Shown piece by piece: positions 1-8,590 of a stretch of 64,000 bases of DNA. Source of the DNA: Pseudomonas sp. gcc21. GTDB lineage: Bacteria; Pseudomonadota; Gammaproteobacteria; Pseudomonadales; Pseudomonadaceae. Made by a program: the position numbers and the translations under genes. Every line of letters starts with the position of its first letter. Within the stretch, counting starts at the first letter, position 1. Below the pieces are notes generated by a model. The model was not told the origin of the DNA and did no database searches. It saw only the letters and a program-made list of their open reading frames with translations. The stretch spans positions 2,604,001 to 2,668,000 of the forward strand of contig NZ_CP051625.1 of NCBI RefSeq assembly GCF_012844345.1. The letters run 5' to 3'.

Positions 1-2649
1 CTCGATCACGGCGTTGACCGTGTCGAAATCCGCGGGCTGCCGGAACAGCAGATCAGTATCGAGATATCCAATCAGCGACTGCAGGAACTCGGCATGTCGC
101 TGGATCAGATAGCCGAACGGGTCGCTGCCGAATCCCGGGATCTACCCGCCGGCCTCGCCGGTGAGTTTGACGCGGCCCGTGAACTCCGGGCCGTCGAGCA
201 GCGCCGCGCGCCCGAGCAATTTGCCAACCTGCCGCTGGAGCCCGGCGAAGGCAACCACCTGCGTCTGGGCGATGTGGCGAGCATTCGCCAGGAGGCCATG
301 CGCAATCAGCCGGAGCTACGCTTCAAGGGTTACCCGGCGGTGGAGCTGATCGTACAGCGCGCCGAGAATGGCGACTCGCTGAGAGCAGCGGAAATCCTCA
401 ACGACTGGCTTGCCGAGGTGCGGCCGACGCTGCCGCCGGACCTCTCCCTGCATGTCCACGACCAGGCGTGGGAGGCGATCGACGAGCGTATCAGTCTGCT
501 CATCAATAATGGTGTTAGCGGCCTGGTACTGGTTGTACTGCTGCTTTATTTGTTTCTCCCGGGTCGCGTTGCGCTCTGGGTGGCAGTCGGCATTCCGACC
601 GCTTTCCTCGCTGCACTTGTAGTGTTCTGGCTGATCGGCGGCTCCATCAATATGATCTCGCTGTTCGCCCTGATCATGGCGCTGGGAATAATTGTCGACG
701 ATGCGATTGTGGTCGGCGAGGACGCCGACGCGCATTTTCGCAGTGGCGAGCAACCGGGACTGGCATCGGATGGCGCCGCCCACCGCATGCTCTGGCCCGT
801 CGTCGCCTCATCGCTCACCACCATCGCCGCGTTCATGCCGCTGCTGATGATTGGCGGCATCTACGGCAGTATCCTTGGCGACATCCCGACGGTGATGATC
901 TGCATTCTGATCGCCTCGCTACTGGAGTGTTTTCTGGTTCTGCCCCACCACTTGCGCAACGCCTTCCAACCCAAGCAGATTGATACCGGTACGGGCTGGC
1001 TACGCAACGTCGGCAATCGAGTGGACGCTGTGCGGTCGCGCTTCGATGCGGGGTTTGATCGCTTCCGCCAGCAGCGATTCCGGCGTTTGAGTGAGTTATC
1101 CCTGCGCCACCGGGGAGCCACCCTCGCCTGCGCGCTGGTCAGTGTCATCCTTACCGTCGGACTTATCAGCGGCGGCCGTATCGGCTTCAGCTTCTTTCCA
1201 ACCCCCGAACCCCAGGTGCTGAACGCCAGCGTCAGTTTTGTTGCCGGCACGCCGCGGGAGCAGGTCGACCGGTTTCTGATCCACCTGCAGAACACCCTGA
1301 ATGACACTGAGCAGGCGCTCGGTGGAGATCTGATCCTGACGGCTGTGGTGAGCCTGGGTGAAGTGACCGGCCCGTCTGGCACCGGACGGGCCGGAGACCA
1401 GCTTGGATCAATCATGGTCGAGCTGGCATCGCCGGACCATCGGGAGGTGCGCAATCAGCAATTCATACGGGCCTGGCGCGAGCGCATCAGACTTCCGGCA
1501 GGCATCGACCGCCTGGTGATCAACGAACGCACCGGCGGCCCGCCCGGCAAGGATGTCAACGTGCGCCTGACCGGCGACGATCCGGTCCAGCTGAAAGAGG
1601 CTGCCGATGCGCTGGGTGTGATGATTGCGTCGATCGGCGGCGTTATCAGCACTGAAGATGATATGGCCTGGGGCCGCGAACAACTGATCTACAGCCTGAC
1701 GCCCTATGGGCAGGCACTGGGACTGAGTACCGAAAGCCTTGGGCGACAACTGCGCGCCGCCTATGACGGCCGGCTCGCCCAGATCTATCAGCAGCGCTCG
1801 GATGAGATCGAAGTACGCGTACAACTACCGCGCAGGGAGCGCGAGCAACTGGCCAGCCTCGGCGATATGACCATTCGGCTGGACGATGGCCGCTTCGTAC
1901 CGCTGGCTCAGGTTGCTACTTTCAGCGCCGGGCAGGGTTTTGAGGCACTGCGTCATGCCGAAGGGCATCTCGCGGTGGAAGTCACTGCCGATCTCGACCC
2001 GACGCAAACCACCGCCGGCGAGGTGATGGAAGTCATCAACGGCGTGCTGCCCGATCTGGCCGCCGCACACAACGTGCGATACAGCTTCGAAGGCCGTTCG
2101 GCGGATCAGCGCGAGACCATGGCAGACATGAAAGCCGGCCTGATCATCGGCCTACTGTTGATGTATTCAGTGCTGGTTTGGGTGTTTACCTCGTGGACTA
2201 CACCGCTGATCGTCATGTCGGTGATCCCACTGGCACTGGTCGGCGCGCTGCTGGGACACTGGGTCATGGGTTTGCACATGACCATTTTGTCGATGTTCGG
2301 CCTGTTCGGCCTGTCGGGCATTGTGGTCAATAACTCGATCATTCTGGTGAGCTTCTATCAGGATCAACGCAAGCGCGGGCTGCCCATCAACGAAGCAATC
2401 AGCGAGGCCGTGGTTCAGCGGCTGCGCGCCGTGCTGCTGACCTCCCTGACTACCATTGGCGGCCTGCTGCCCTTGCTGTTCGAGACTTCCCTGCAGGCGC
2501 AATTCCTGATCCCCATGGCGACCTCGATCGCCTTCGGTCTGGGCTTCTCGACCATGCTGGTGCTGCTGGTCATTCCGGCGTTGCTGTCAGTGCTCGAGGG
2601 ATACAAGGAAAATCGCGGCAAGGCCGCTACGGCGGAGATTGAAGGATAA
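1..2649 (+). CDS. RND efflux transporter permease subunit (5' partial)
   Basis: The frame is open from base 1 (882 codons visible), so the N-terminal part of this inner-membrane permease lies outside the window. RND permeases of the AcrB/MexB fold use proton motive force to drive export through a periplasmic adaptor and an outer-membrane channel. The visible part starts in the porter domain. It then shows a membrane block near bases 510-960 containing the conserved TM4 acidic pair (GIIVDDAIVVGE, near base 690), a large periplasmic loop, and a second membrane block near bases 2120-2620 ending in a short cytoplasmic tail. The substrate cannot be told. The adaptor gene is presumably upstream. 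Confidence 0.9.
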   Translation, partial: LDHGVDRVEIRGLPEQQISIEISNQRLQELGMSLDQIAERVAAESRDLPAGLAGEFDAARELRAVEQRRAPEQFANLPLEPGEGNHLRLGDVASIRQEAMRNQPELRFKGYPAVELIVQRAENGDSLRAAEILNDWLAEVRPTLPPDLSLHVHDQAWEAIDERISLLINNGVSGLVLVVLLLYLFLPGRVALWVAVGIPTAFLAALVVFWLIGGSINMISLFALIMALGIIVDDAIVVGEDADAHFRSGEQPGLASDGAAHRMLWPVVASSLTTIAAFMPLLMIGGIYGSILGDIPTVMICILIASLLECFLVLPHHLRNAFQPKQIDTGTGWLRNVGNRVDAVRSRFDAGFDRFRQQRFRRLSELSLRHRGATLACALVSVILTVGLISGGRIGFSFFPTPEPQVLNASVSFVAGTPREQVDRFLIHLQNTLNDTEQALGGDLILTAVVSLGEVTGPSGTGRAGDQLGSIMVELASPDHREVRNQQFIRAWRERIRLPAGIDRLVINERTGGPPGKDVNVRLTGDDPVQLKEAADALGVMIASIGGVISTEDDMAWGREQLIYSLTPYGQALGLSTESLGRQLRAAYDGRLAQIYQQRSDEIEVRVQLPRREREQLASLGDMTIRLDDGRFVPLAQVATFSAGQGFEALRHAEGHLAVEVTADLDPTQTTAGEVMEVINGVLPDLAAAHNVRYSFEGRSADQRETMADMKAGLIIGLLLMYSVLVWVFTSWTTPLIVMSVIPLALVGALLGHWVMGLHMTILSMFGLFGLSGIVVNNSIILVSFYQDQRKRGLPINEAISEAVVQRLRAVLLTSLTTIGGLLPLLFETSLQAQFLIPMATSIAFGLGFSTMLVLLVIPALLSVLEGYKENRGKAATAEIEG

Positions 2650-2683
2650 GGTTGACGCGCACGAGCGAGGGGTACTGCTGAAC

Positions 2684-2716
2684 ACCTGACGCACCGGCAA
2701 TGCCACTGCGTCAGGT
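2684..2716. terminator. Stem-loop between convergent genes
   Basis: A perfect 10-bp inverted repeat, ACCTGACGCA (2684-2693) with TGCGTCAGGT (2707-2716), encloses a 13-nt loop. It lies between the stop of the RND gene and the stop of the opposing SPFH gene. No clear T-tract follows on either strand, so it is a probable but not canonical bidirectional terminator. Confidence 0.45.
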
Positions 2717-2727
2717 TATCTGACCGA

Positions 2728-3657
2728 TCAGATATTCGGCTGTTTGACCGTATCCAGCGTCTTGGTAATCGCCGCGACGGCAGCGCCAATATTGCTCAGC
2801 TCGGCTGGCAGAATCATGGTGTTGTTGGTCTTGGCCAGTTTGCCGAACTCATTCACATACTGCTCGGCCACGCGCAGCGCTACCGCATCCTTGCCGCCCT
2901 GGGTGTTGATCGCCTCGGCAACCAGACGCAAGCCCTGGGCGGTGGCTTCAGCAACCAGCTCGATTTGACGCGCCTTACCTTCGGCTTCGTTGATCTGCCG
3001 CATCTTGTCGGCTTCGGACAGGTTGATGGTTTCCTGCTTGATACCCTCGGAAACGTTGATCTTGGCCTGGCGCTCGCCTTCGGACTGCGCCACAACAGCG
3101 CGACGTTCCCGCTCGGCACGCATCTGCTTTTCAAGCGCATCGAGGATGGTCGCAGGCAACTCGATATCGGCAATCTCGTAACGCATGACCTTCACGCCCC
3201 AGGGACGGGCGGCTTCGTCCAGCGCATCGACGACCTGCACGTTGATGGTTTCGCGTTCCTCGAAGGTCTTGTCCAGATCGATCTTGCCGACCACCGAACG
3301 AAGCGTGGTCTGCGCCAGCTGCATGGCGGCGTAGCGGTAATCGTTGATGCCGTAGCTGGCCGCCTTGGGATCGACCACCTGCAGATAGATGACGCCGTTG
3401 ACCACGACCTGGATGTTGTCCTTGGTCACACAGGCCTGACGTTCGACATCAATGGCTTCTTCCTTGAGGGTATGGCGATAGGCGATCCGGTCGACAAAAG
3501 GAATCAGCAGATGGAAGCCTGCATCCAGTGTCTTGGTGTACTTACCCAACCGTTCGACCACGTAGGCGGACCGTTGCGGAACAATCTGCGCGGTCTTGGC
3601 AATGGTGATGACAATTAGGGCCAGGAAGGCCAATGAAACAATAGTAGCGATTTCCAT
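2728..3657 (-). CDS. SPFH/band-7 domain protein (QmcA/paraslipin type)
   Basis: This 309-residue protein has one N-terminal membrane segment (about residues 4-22), then a band-7/SPFH domain (about 25-190), then a charged helical stretch rich in Ala, Glu and Arg (about 190-250) typical of flotillin-like coiled coils. The YVVERLGKY and PFVDRIAYRH signatures match the QmcA/stomatin-like subfamily. Such proteins form large membrane-anchored oligomers thought to organise membrane microdomains and to modulate proteases. It follows the nfeD-like gene by 20 bp on the same strand. SPFH and NfeD proteins are commonly paired and probably work together. Confidence 0.93.
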   Translation of the reverse strand: MEIATIVSLAFLALIVITIAKTAQIVPQRSAYVVERLGKYTKTLDAGFHLLIPFVDRIAYRHTLKEEAIDVERQACVTKDNIQVVVNGVIYLQVVDPKAASYGINDYRYAAMQLAQTTLRSVVGKIDLDKTFEERETINVQVVDALDEAARPWGVKVMRYEIADIELPATILDALEKQMRAERERRAVVAQSEGERQAKINVSEGIKQETINLSEADKMRQINEAEGKARQIELVAEATAQGLRLVAEAINTQGGKDAVALRVAEQYVNEFGKLAKTNNTMILPAELSNIGAAVAAITKTLDTVKQPNI

Positions 3658-3677
3658 GCTGTTACTCCGTTGTGTTG

Positions 3678-4157
3678 TTATCTAGCTGTCACTGGGCGCT
3701 TCGCAGTCACCCTTAAAACGATGCCGCGGTGGGCTGATACCCATGCCGCGTCGCCGGTTTTCAATGGCTCGTCGGACTCGGCATCCCATTTCGCCCCGTT
3801 CAATTGCACAGCGCCTTGGCCCTGTTCGAAGTCTTCCAGTACCGCCACGCGAGCACCCACCAGATCGCCGTGGTCTGGCCCGGTGGCCCGGTCCGATACG
3901 TCACCGTGCAACCATCGGCGAAACCGCCGACGCAAGCCGAACAACGCCAGAATGCTCACCATCGAAAAACATAAGAGCTGTATCGGCAGGCTCTCGATCA
4001 CGCCAGCCAAGGTCAACAGACCCACCACCAACGCGCCGATTCCAAAAAACACGGCGATAACGCCCGGCGCTGCCAGCTCTGAAATCAACAGCAGTAAACC
4101 GAGCACCAGCCAGAAGCCATAGCTGCTGAACAGATCAATCGTAAGCATCAAACTCAT
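3678..4157 (-). CDS. NfeD family protein (YbbK-type)
   Basis: This 159-residue protein has three or four hydrophobic segments in the first 75 residues (FWLVLGLLLLISELAAPG is the family signature). A soluble OB-fold-like C-terminal domain with the GDLVGARVAVLEDFEQGQG pattern follows. This is the short NfeD form without the ClpP-like serine protease domain. It is the first gene of a two-gene operon with the SPFH protein 20 bp downstream. The family role is as partner of SPFH proteins. No substrate can be inferred. Confidence 0.9.
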   Translation of the reverse strand: MSLMLTIDLFSSYGFWLVLGLLLLISELAAPGVIAVFFGIGALVVGLLTLAGVIESLPIQLLCFSMVSILALFGLRRRFRRWLHGDVSDRATGPDHGDLVGARVAVLEDFEQGQGAVQLNGAKWDAESDEPLKTGDAAWVSAHRGIVLRVTAKRPVTAR

Positions 4158-4345
4158 CCCTTAGATATGCCGTCAAAGGCGGAAGCCTAGCAGAATGCGA
4201 TGGAGTGCGTGCGGGATTGCACCACAGTGTCGTGGCGATAAGCTGTCTCGCCCACCGCCTGCATCAGGCAAAATGCAACAGCGCCGGATTCGGCTTGTCG
4301 GAGATATAACCACACCGGTTTTTTGCCGACTCCTGCGGAGGTTAT

Positions 4346-4549
4346 ATGCGCGCCGATGAATATCTGAAAAAGCACGGACTGGAAGAAGACAAAAAGGACG
4401 AACTCAAGGACTCAAGCCTGAAGGGCAAGTCGCTGGAACGCGCCACCCACCCCGAGCCCCCCAAGGCCGGCACGCCCTATGATTGGGAAGACTGGGAGAA
4501 CTTCAAGAAGGACGAGGAACGGCAGAAGGACGCGGATGCTGACAAATAG
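4346..4549 (+). CDS. Small highly charged hypothetical protein
   Basis: A 67-residue open frame begins at ATG 4346, with a good Shine-Dalgarno (CGGAGG, 4336-4341) five bases upstream. The product is almost entirely hydrophilic, rich in Lys, Asp and Glu, with a PYDWEDWENFKKDEE tract near the C-terminus. It has no signal peptide, membrane segment or cysteine, so it is probably a disordered cytoplasmic protein. It stands alone, divergent from nfeD and followed by a repeat-rich spacer. I do not recognise its function. The strong ribosome site and biased composition support a real gene. Confidence 0.65.
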   Translation: MRADEYLKKHGLEEDKKDELKDSSLKGKSLERATHPEPPKAGTPYDWEDWENFKKDEERQKDADADK

Positions 4550-4673
4550 GTGCTAACAGGCTTTGAGGCTATTCCCGCCAGTCTCGTAGAGTGATCTGGA
4601 GCCATTAGCACCAGCGAGATGGCAGCACCAAGCATGCTCACGCCTGAAACACTGATCAGCCACCACTCCGGCC

Positions 4674-4710
4674 AATCCCCCTCTTTGACAAAGAGGGGTT
4701 AGGGGAGATT
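4674..4710. repeat. Intergenic hairpin repeat, copy 1 (C-rich/G-rich)
   Basis: A perfect 9-bp stem, CCCCTCTTT (4678-4686) and AAAGAGGGG (4690-4698), has loop GAC. It is followed by TTAGGGGAGATT. A related block, with TTTGA and AGGGGGATT in the same order, is at 19576-19609, so this is a dispersed repeat and not a chance terminator. Its position downstream of the small gene at 4346 would also allow it to terminate transcription. Confidence 0.6.
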
Positions 4711-4806
4711 CAAAGCTGTGATCCACTAGACCAGATCGAAGCAAATCGCCGCACCGCCCGCCAGGATTACGCAAGACGCCGTGAACCCATCCTTGGGGGC
4801 TTGATG

Positions 4807-4994
4807 AAAACATCCCTGTTTTCAACACTTGCTCCACCCTGACCGCCGGTGGGCTTGGTTGGGCATCGGCGTGATGTAGAAAAGACGTTTTGGGACGAGC
4901 CATCCAACAACTCAGTGTTCCCGCGAAGCGAGGCGATGAGGCTGAGCCGACCGTCCGATGACAAGGATGTCATCGACGAGCTTACAGGGATGTA
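4807..4994. repeat. Cluster of three hairpins with ACA-RGGA-TGT core
   Basis: Three short hairpins share a decamer core. AAAACA-TCCC-TGTTTT lies at 4807-4822 (core inverted), CGATGACA-AGGA-TGTCATCG at 4956-4975 (8-bp arms), and TACA-GGGA-TGTA at 4983-4994. The cores are ACATCCCTGT, ACAAGGATGT and ACAGGGATGT. The shared tetraloop suggests a repeated structured element rather than a gene. No coding frame is supported across it. Confidence 0.5.
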
Positions 4995-5073
4995 CTTGCA
5001 GCGTGTCGGCGCAGCCCTGTCGCCTCGCGACAACTCACAAGGCTCACAACAGACTCAGGGTCGGTGCCAACCG

Positions 5074-5418
5074 TCACTTCTTCATCCATACCCCGTTGAG
5101 CATGATGTACTGCCCCGACGCTGTACGCTCGATGGCTTTCTTGCCGGCCATGGATTCGACGTCGCGCTGTTGAATGCCGTTTTCCTTGGCCAGTTTCTGA
5201 TATTCATTGCGGCGCGCCTGATTGATCTGGCTGGCAATCTCAGCGGCATTGCCGCCCGGGTTCACCACTCCGAGGTAACCGTTGGGCTGCTCGCCAAGCT
5301 GGCCGGCCGCTTTCGCCGCCGGCAACGCCGACATCGCCTCGTTCAGACTCATCGCCAGTGCAGGCAGACTCATCATCAGCGCCAGCAGAAGACCGCCCAT
5401 TCTGATACTCATACGCAT
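5074..5418 (-). CDS. ydbL: YdbL family (DUF1318) periplasmic protein
   Basis: This 114-residue exported protein has a signal peptide of about 22 residues (cleavage near LPALA-MS). The mature part shows the DUF1318 features: a short Ala-rich helix, NGYLGVVNPGGNAAEIASQINQARRNEYQKLAKENG, and a C-terminal IMLNGVWMKK. YdbL is encoded with YnbE and YdbH in Proteobacteria. YdbH is an AsmA-like protein implicated in phospholipid transport between the membranes, YnbE is its outer-membrane lipoprotein partner, and YdbL is thought to modulate the complex. Here it is the last gene of ydbH-ynbE-ydbL, 18 bp after ynbE. Confidence 0.9.
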   Translation of the reverse strand: MRMSIRMGGLLLALMMSLPALAMSLNEAMSALPAAKAAGQLGEQPNGYLGVVNPGGNAAEIASQINQARRNEYQKLAKENGIQQRDVESMAGKKAIERTASGQYIMLNGVWMKK

Positions 5419-5436
5419 GTCATTCCCCCGGGATTG

Positions 5437-5628
5437 TCAGAACAACCCACTTGATTCACTGAAGAGCTCATCAAGCTCCTTGTCCACCCTGACGTAGATC
5501 TCATGCTGAATCTTTACGTTCAGGTTGATGTTGATCGGTTCGCTGGGCGCTTCCACTTTTACGGTGGGCGTGCAACCCACCATGAACGCCGCAGCCATTG
5601 CCACCATCGGAAACAGTCGCCAACGCAT
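5437..5628 (-). CDS. ynbE: YnbE-like outer-membrane lipoprotein
   Basis: This 63-residue lipoprotein has a signal peptide ending in a lipobox (FMVGC, Cys19). The mature portion contains INLNVKIQHEIYVRVDKELDELF, characteristic of YnbE. It is expected to be anchored in the outer membrane, to oligomerise and to bind the C-terminus of YdbH. It lies between ydbH (19 bp upstream) and ydbL (18 bp downstream) in the same operon. The small size is normal for the family. Confidence 0.9.
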   Translation of the reverse strand: MRWRLFPMVAMAAAFMVGCTPTVKVEAPSEPININLNVKIQHEIYVRVDKELDELFSESSGLF

Positions 5629-5647
5629 GAGGCTCTCCTCTGCTGGG

Positions 5648-8251
5648 TCAGCGCCGCTGCAGCAGCCGCTCCTGAACCCGTTTCTGAATGATATCGCTGA
5701 CTTGCCCGCTCAGCTGAAGGCTGGCCAACAGCGCCGGGATATCCTCCTCCAGACGTACGTTGAGATGCACCGGACGCCCCTGTTGCAATTCCGGATTATG
5801 CCCCTCAAGACGCAGGTCGAGTACGAGTGTACCGTTTTCGGCATAGTCGATATCGCTCGCGAGCACACTGTACCGGAAATCATTCAGCGCCAGCACCAGC
5901 TCTCGCATGCCCGGGTTATCGCCCAGCGCAGCAAGCTTATCCGAGCGATACTGCATGACGCCTCCCGGCTCACGTGCCTTCACTGAACCGTTCTCGATGA
6001 TCACGCCATTATCCGTCAGGGTGACCGGCAGCTGACCATCAATAATGCCGTTGCCACTGAGTCCTTCCGCTGGATAGGCTTCAAACAGCTCGGTCAGCTC
6101 GACGCCCTGCATCTGGACCATAAGGTTCTGGCGTGCTTGCGAGAAATCGACTGTGGCCGGTTGCACCAATAGCCGACCCCCCAGCACTTCAGTAGAGGCG
6201 TGTTCGATACGCAGCTCACCAGCCAACATCTGTTCAAGCGTCGTTTGGTAGCGGCCGGCGATACGGGCCGGGCCAACTGGCAGGCCTGGATTCAGGCTTT
6301 GCAGCGTTATAGAAGACGCTGTGAAAGTAGCCTGTTCACCCCTCAGCTCTACGCTCAGCGGCAGCTCGAGGCCGTCGAATTCCATGCGGTCATATATACC
6401 GCTGCCACCCGAAAGGTTTATTCGCCCGGATAGCCGCTCAATCGAGGCATTACCGCTGGCATCGAAGTTGGCGATCAGCCGGCCTGCGCTCAGGTCGAGC
6501 AACGCAGGCCAATCGGCAAGCGTAAGCGCGAGCGGATTGGCCGCACGCAAAAAGATTGCGTCAGGCGCCAGCCGTGCTCGCCAGCCGGCGTTCGCCGACC
6601 AGGTCATGTTCAGGCCAAATTGCAGTCCGCTAGCCGCAGCGGCCACACCCTCCCAATCGAGCTGCTCGTCGCCATAGCCCAGCTTGCCGACCAGATTCCA
6701 GCTTTGCGGGCGTAGCACGGCATGTTCCAGCCTGGACGCAGCAAGGCGGATGGGTGCGTCCAGCTGTATCGCGCCCTGCCCGTCGAGCGGCATATCAAGT
6801 TTGAGTCCGGCCAGCTCCAGCCGCGCATCGGTCAGCGAGACGCCTGGCCCGCTCAGTTGCATCACAGCCGAATCAAGACCGGATGACTTGCCCAGGGTAA
6901 GGCTTAATAGTTGTTGATTGACCAGTCCCTGGAAAAACATATCGGCCTGCAGGTCATGGAACCGGGCGTCGGCATATTCGATATTGTCGGCGGCCAGCTG
7001 CAGACGACCCTCATGTAGCTGAGCTTGCAGCGCCGGGCTGTTGCTCAGACTAAGCCTGGTATCGAGCGTACCGGTAACCGGACCGTCCAGAGTTGCCTTG
7101 ACCGTCAGCGGCAACGCGGCTCGCCAGCCTTGCGTGGAACCGGGCTCAGGTTCAACTACAGCGCGCACCGAGACCGGGCGTACGTCGGCGGGCAGGTTCG
7201 CCAAGCCGGGCCAGCTCAACCGGTCAAGCTGTACGGTGGCAGTGCCCTGGTGCAACAACCAGTTGCCCTGATCGCCCTCAAAATCAAAATCAGCCGCCCC
7301 GCTGACGGCCCCGATATCTTCAATGACCCAGGGCTGCGGTAGATTGAACTGACCCTCTACACGCACAGCTCCGGCCAGCAGATCTTTCCAATAATGCGGC
7401 GTTCGACCGGGCTGCAGCGCCCAGTTCGCATCGAACTGCAGACCTGTCGGCAACTGCACTAAAGGTAAGCTGCCCGGCGCGAGCCACGGGTCCACAAACT
7501 CAAACAACCAGTTTGCATCTGGCCAGTCGGGCACGCTTAAGCTGCCCTGCCATCGAGCAGCATCTCCGACACCGCGCCAATCCGCGTGTAGCGCCAGCGC
7601 GTGTTGGCCCGAGAGCGCAAGCTCACTGTTGAGCACGAAGGCATCCGCCTCATCGCGCAAGTCGAAGCTCAATGCCAGACTTTCCGCGCCGGACAGCAGG
7701 GACAGCTGCCCGCTGACCGAATTGGCAACGGCGGGATCGCGGCGTACATCAAGTGAACCGCTGAGCTCGCAGACTGCCTGTTGGCAGGGCATGCTCAGAT
7801 CCAAATCGCGGACAGCAGCCTTGTCGGGGAACCAGTGCGGCATATGCAGCCAGTCGCGCGGATCCAGCGAAGCGGGCGGTTGGTCGAGCGACGCCGGGGC
7901 CGTCGAACCCGGGTTGGAATCAAGCATGGGATCTTCAAAGGTCATACCGGGCGTGGGGCGCCAGTCGAGATCCAGATCCCGGACATCAATCAGCTGCAGA
8001 CGCGGCCCCGCTTGCCACACCAGTTTGACTTGAACACCCCAGGCGGCAAAGCCCAGATCACCCTGTTCGGCTGCGTACCGGCCAGTGATTTCTGCCACGC
8101 TCAACGTGCTGCCCGACCAGCTTACGCCTCGCCAGTCGAGATGCTCGACGCCGGCATCCCGTAACGCTCGCTGCGCTGACTGCACGGCAAAGATGCCGGC
8201 CAGCGTTATTAATGCAAGCACTACGATCAGGATCCGGAGCGAAGTCCGCAT
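5648..8251 (-). CDS. ydbH: YdbH family AsmA-like envelope protein
   Basis: About 867 residues are read from ATG 8251 (MRTSLRIL). An N-terminal membrane anchor (about residues 5-25) is followed by a long, mostly beta-strand periplasmic region, ending in the conserved SDIIQKRVQERLLQRR tail. YdbH is an AsmA/TamB-like bridge thought to carry phospholipids toward the outer membrane. The frame also continues upstream into an inserted inverted-repeat element, whose end supplies an alternative in-frame ATG at 8272 (adding MKRQQTL). Neither start has a Shine-Dalgarno today. I prefer 8251 as the ancestral start because removing the element restores GGGGAG five bases ahead of it. First gene of ydbH-ynbE-ydbL. 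Confidence 0.87.
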   Translation of the reverse strand: MRTSLRILIVVLALITLAGIFAVQSAQRALRDAGVEHLDWRGVSWSGSTLSVAEITGRYAAEQGDLGFAAWGVQVKLVWQAGPRLQLIDVRDLDLDWRPTPGMTFEDPMLDSNPGSTAPASLDQPPASLDPRDWLHMPHWFPDKAAVRDLDLSMPCQQAVCELSGSLDVRRDPAVANSVSGQLSLLSGAESLALSFDLRDEADAFVLNSELALSGQHALALHADWRGVGDAARWQGSLSVPDWPDANWLFEFVDPWLAPGSLPLVQLPTGLQFDANWALQPGRTPHYWKDLLAGAVRVEGQFNLPQPWVIEDIGAVSGAADFDFEGDQGNWLLHQGTATVQLDRLSWPGLANLPADVRPVSVRAVVEPEPGSTQGWRAALPLTVKATLDGPVTGTLDTRLSLSNSPALQAQLHEGRLQLAADNIEYADARFHDLQADMFFQGLVNQQLLSLTLGKSSGLDSAVMQLSGPGVSLTDARLELAGLKLDMPLDGQGAIQLDAPIRLAASRLEHAVLRPQSWNLVGKLGYGDEQLDWEGVAAAASGLQFGLNMTWSANAGWRARLAPDAIFLRAANPLALTLADWPALLDLSAGRLIANFDASGNASIERLSGRINLSGGSGIYDRMEFDGLELPLSVELRGEQATFTASSITLQSLNPGLPVGPARIAGRYQTTLEQMLAGELRIEHASTEVLGGRLLVQPATVDFSQARQNLMVQMQGVELTELFEAYPAEGLSGNGIIDGQLPVTLTDNGVIIENGSVKAREPGGVMQYRSDKLAALGDNPGMRELVLALNDFRYSVLASDIDYAENGTLVLDLRLEGHNPELQQGRPVHLNVRLEEDIPALLASLQLSGQVSDIIQKRVQERLLQRR

Positions 8252-8519
8252 TAGGGTCTGTTGACGTTTCATAGCGGGCCGCGTTGCTGTGTCAAATGCC
8301 GCCAGGCAAGGCGCGGGACGCAGGTAATGGTTATCCCCTTGCCAAGTCCTGCAACACTGCATGGCGGTATTTGACGCGCAACCCGGAGGGACGGACCCCG
8401 TTTGGCGCAGCACTGCGTTGCTCGTCGTTTATTTGGAATGACCAAATCCCTCTCCTCTCGCCTTGTTCTGCACCAAACGGGCCTCCGTCGCGGCCGCGAT
8501 GAAACGTCAACAGACCCTA
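8252..8519. mobile_element. MITE-like element with 19-bp terminal inverted repeats, TA-flanked
   Basis: The perfect ends GGGTCTGTTGACGTTTCAT (8254-8272) and its reverse complement (8499-8517) enclose 264 bp and are flanked on both sides by TA (8252-8253, 8518-8519), a likely target duplication. Between the ends are nested inverted repeats: 8291-8307 with 8359-8375, 8397-8410 with 8468-8481, and a 6-bp hairpin ATTTGG/CCAAAT at 8431-8447. No transposase is encoded, so it would need a partner in trans. TA duplications and GGG ends occur in IS5- and IS630-type elements, but the family is not certain. The element lies exactly between the ydbH start codon and its former Shine-Dalgarno. Confidence 0.72.
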
Positions 8520-8590
8520 CATCTCCCCAAATGTCTGTTGTCAGGTTAGCATGGCGCTGGATATCACACGCCTGGGCCTGGAGCTGATAC

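Larger units (their letters stand above)
4550..5073. other. 524-bp non-coding spacer with repeats
   Basis: No credible gene was found here: frames entering from the right are shadows of ydbL. The spacer contains a CCCCTCTTT/AAAGAGGGG hairpin element and three hairpins built on an ACA-RGGA-TGT core, both listed separately. It looks like an accumulation site for dispersed intergenic repeats. Confidence 0.6.

Noticed and set aside
8249..8522. Three-base CAT target duplication for the inverted-repeat element
   Set aside because: CAT flanks both ends, but excision on that model leaves GGGGAG touching the ATG with no spacing. The TA model restores a normal 5-base spacing.
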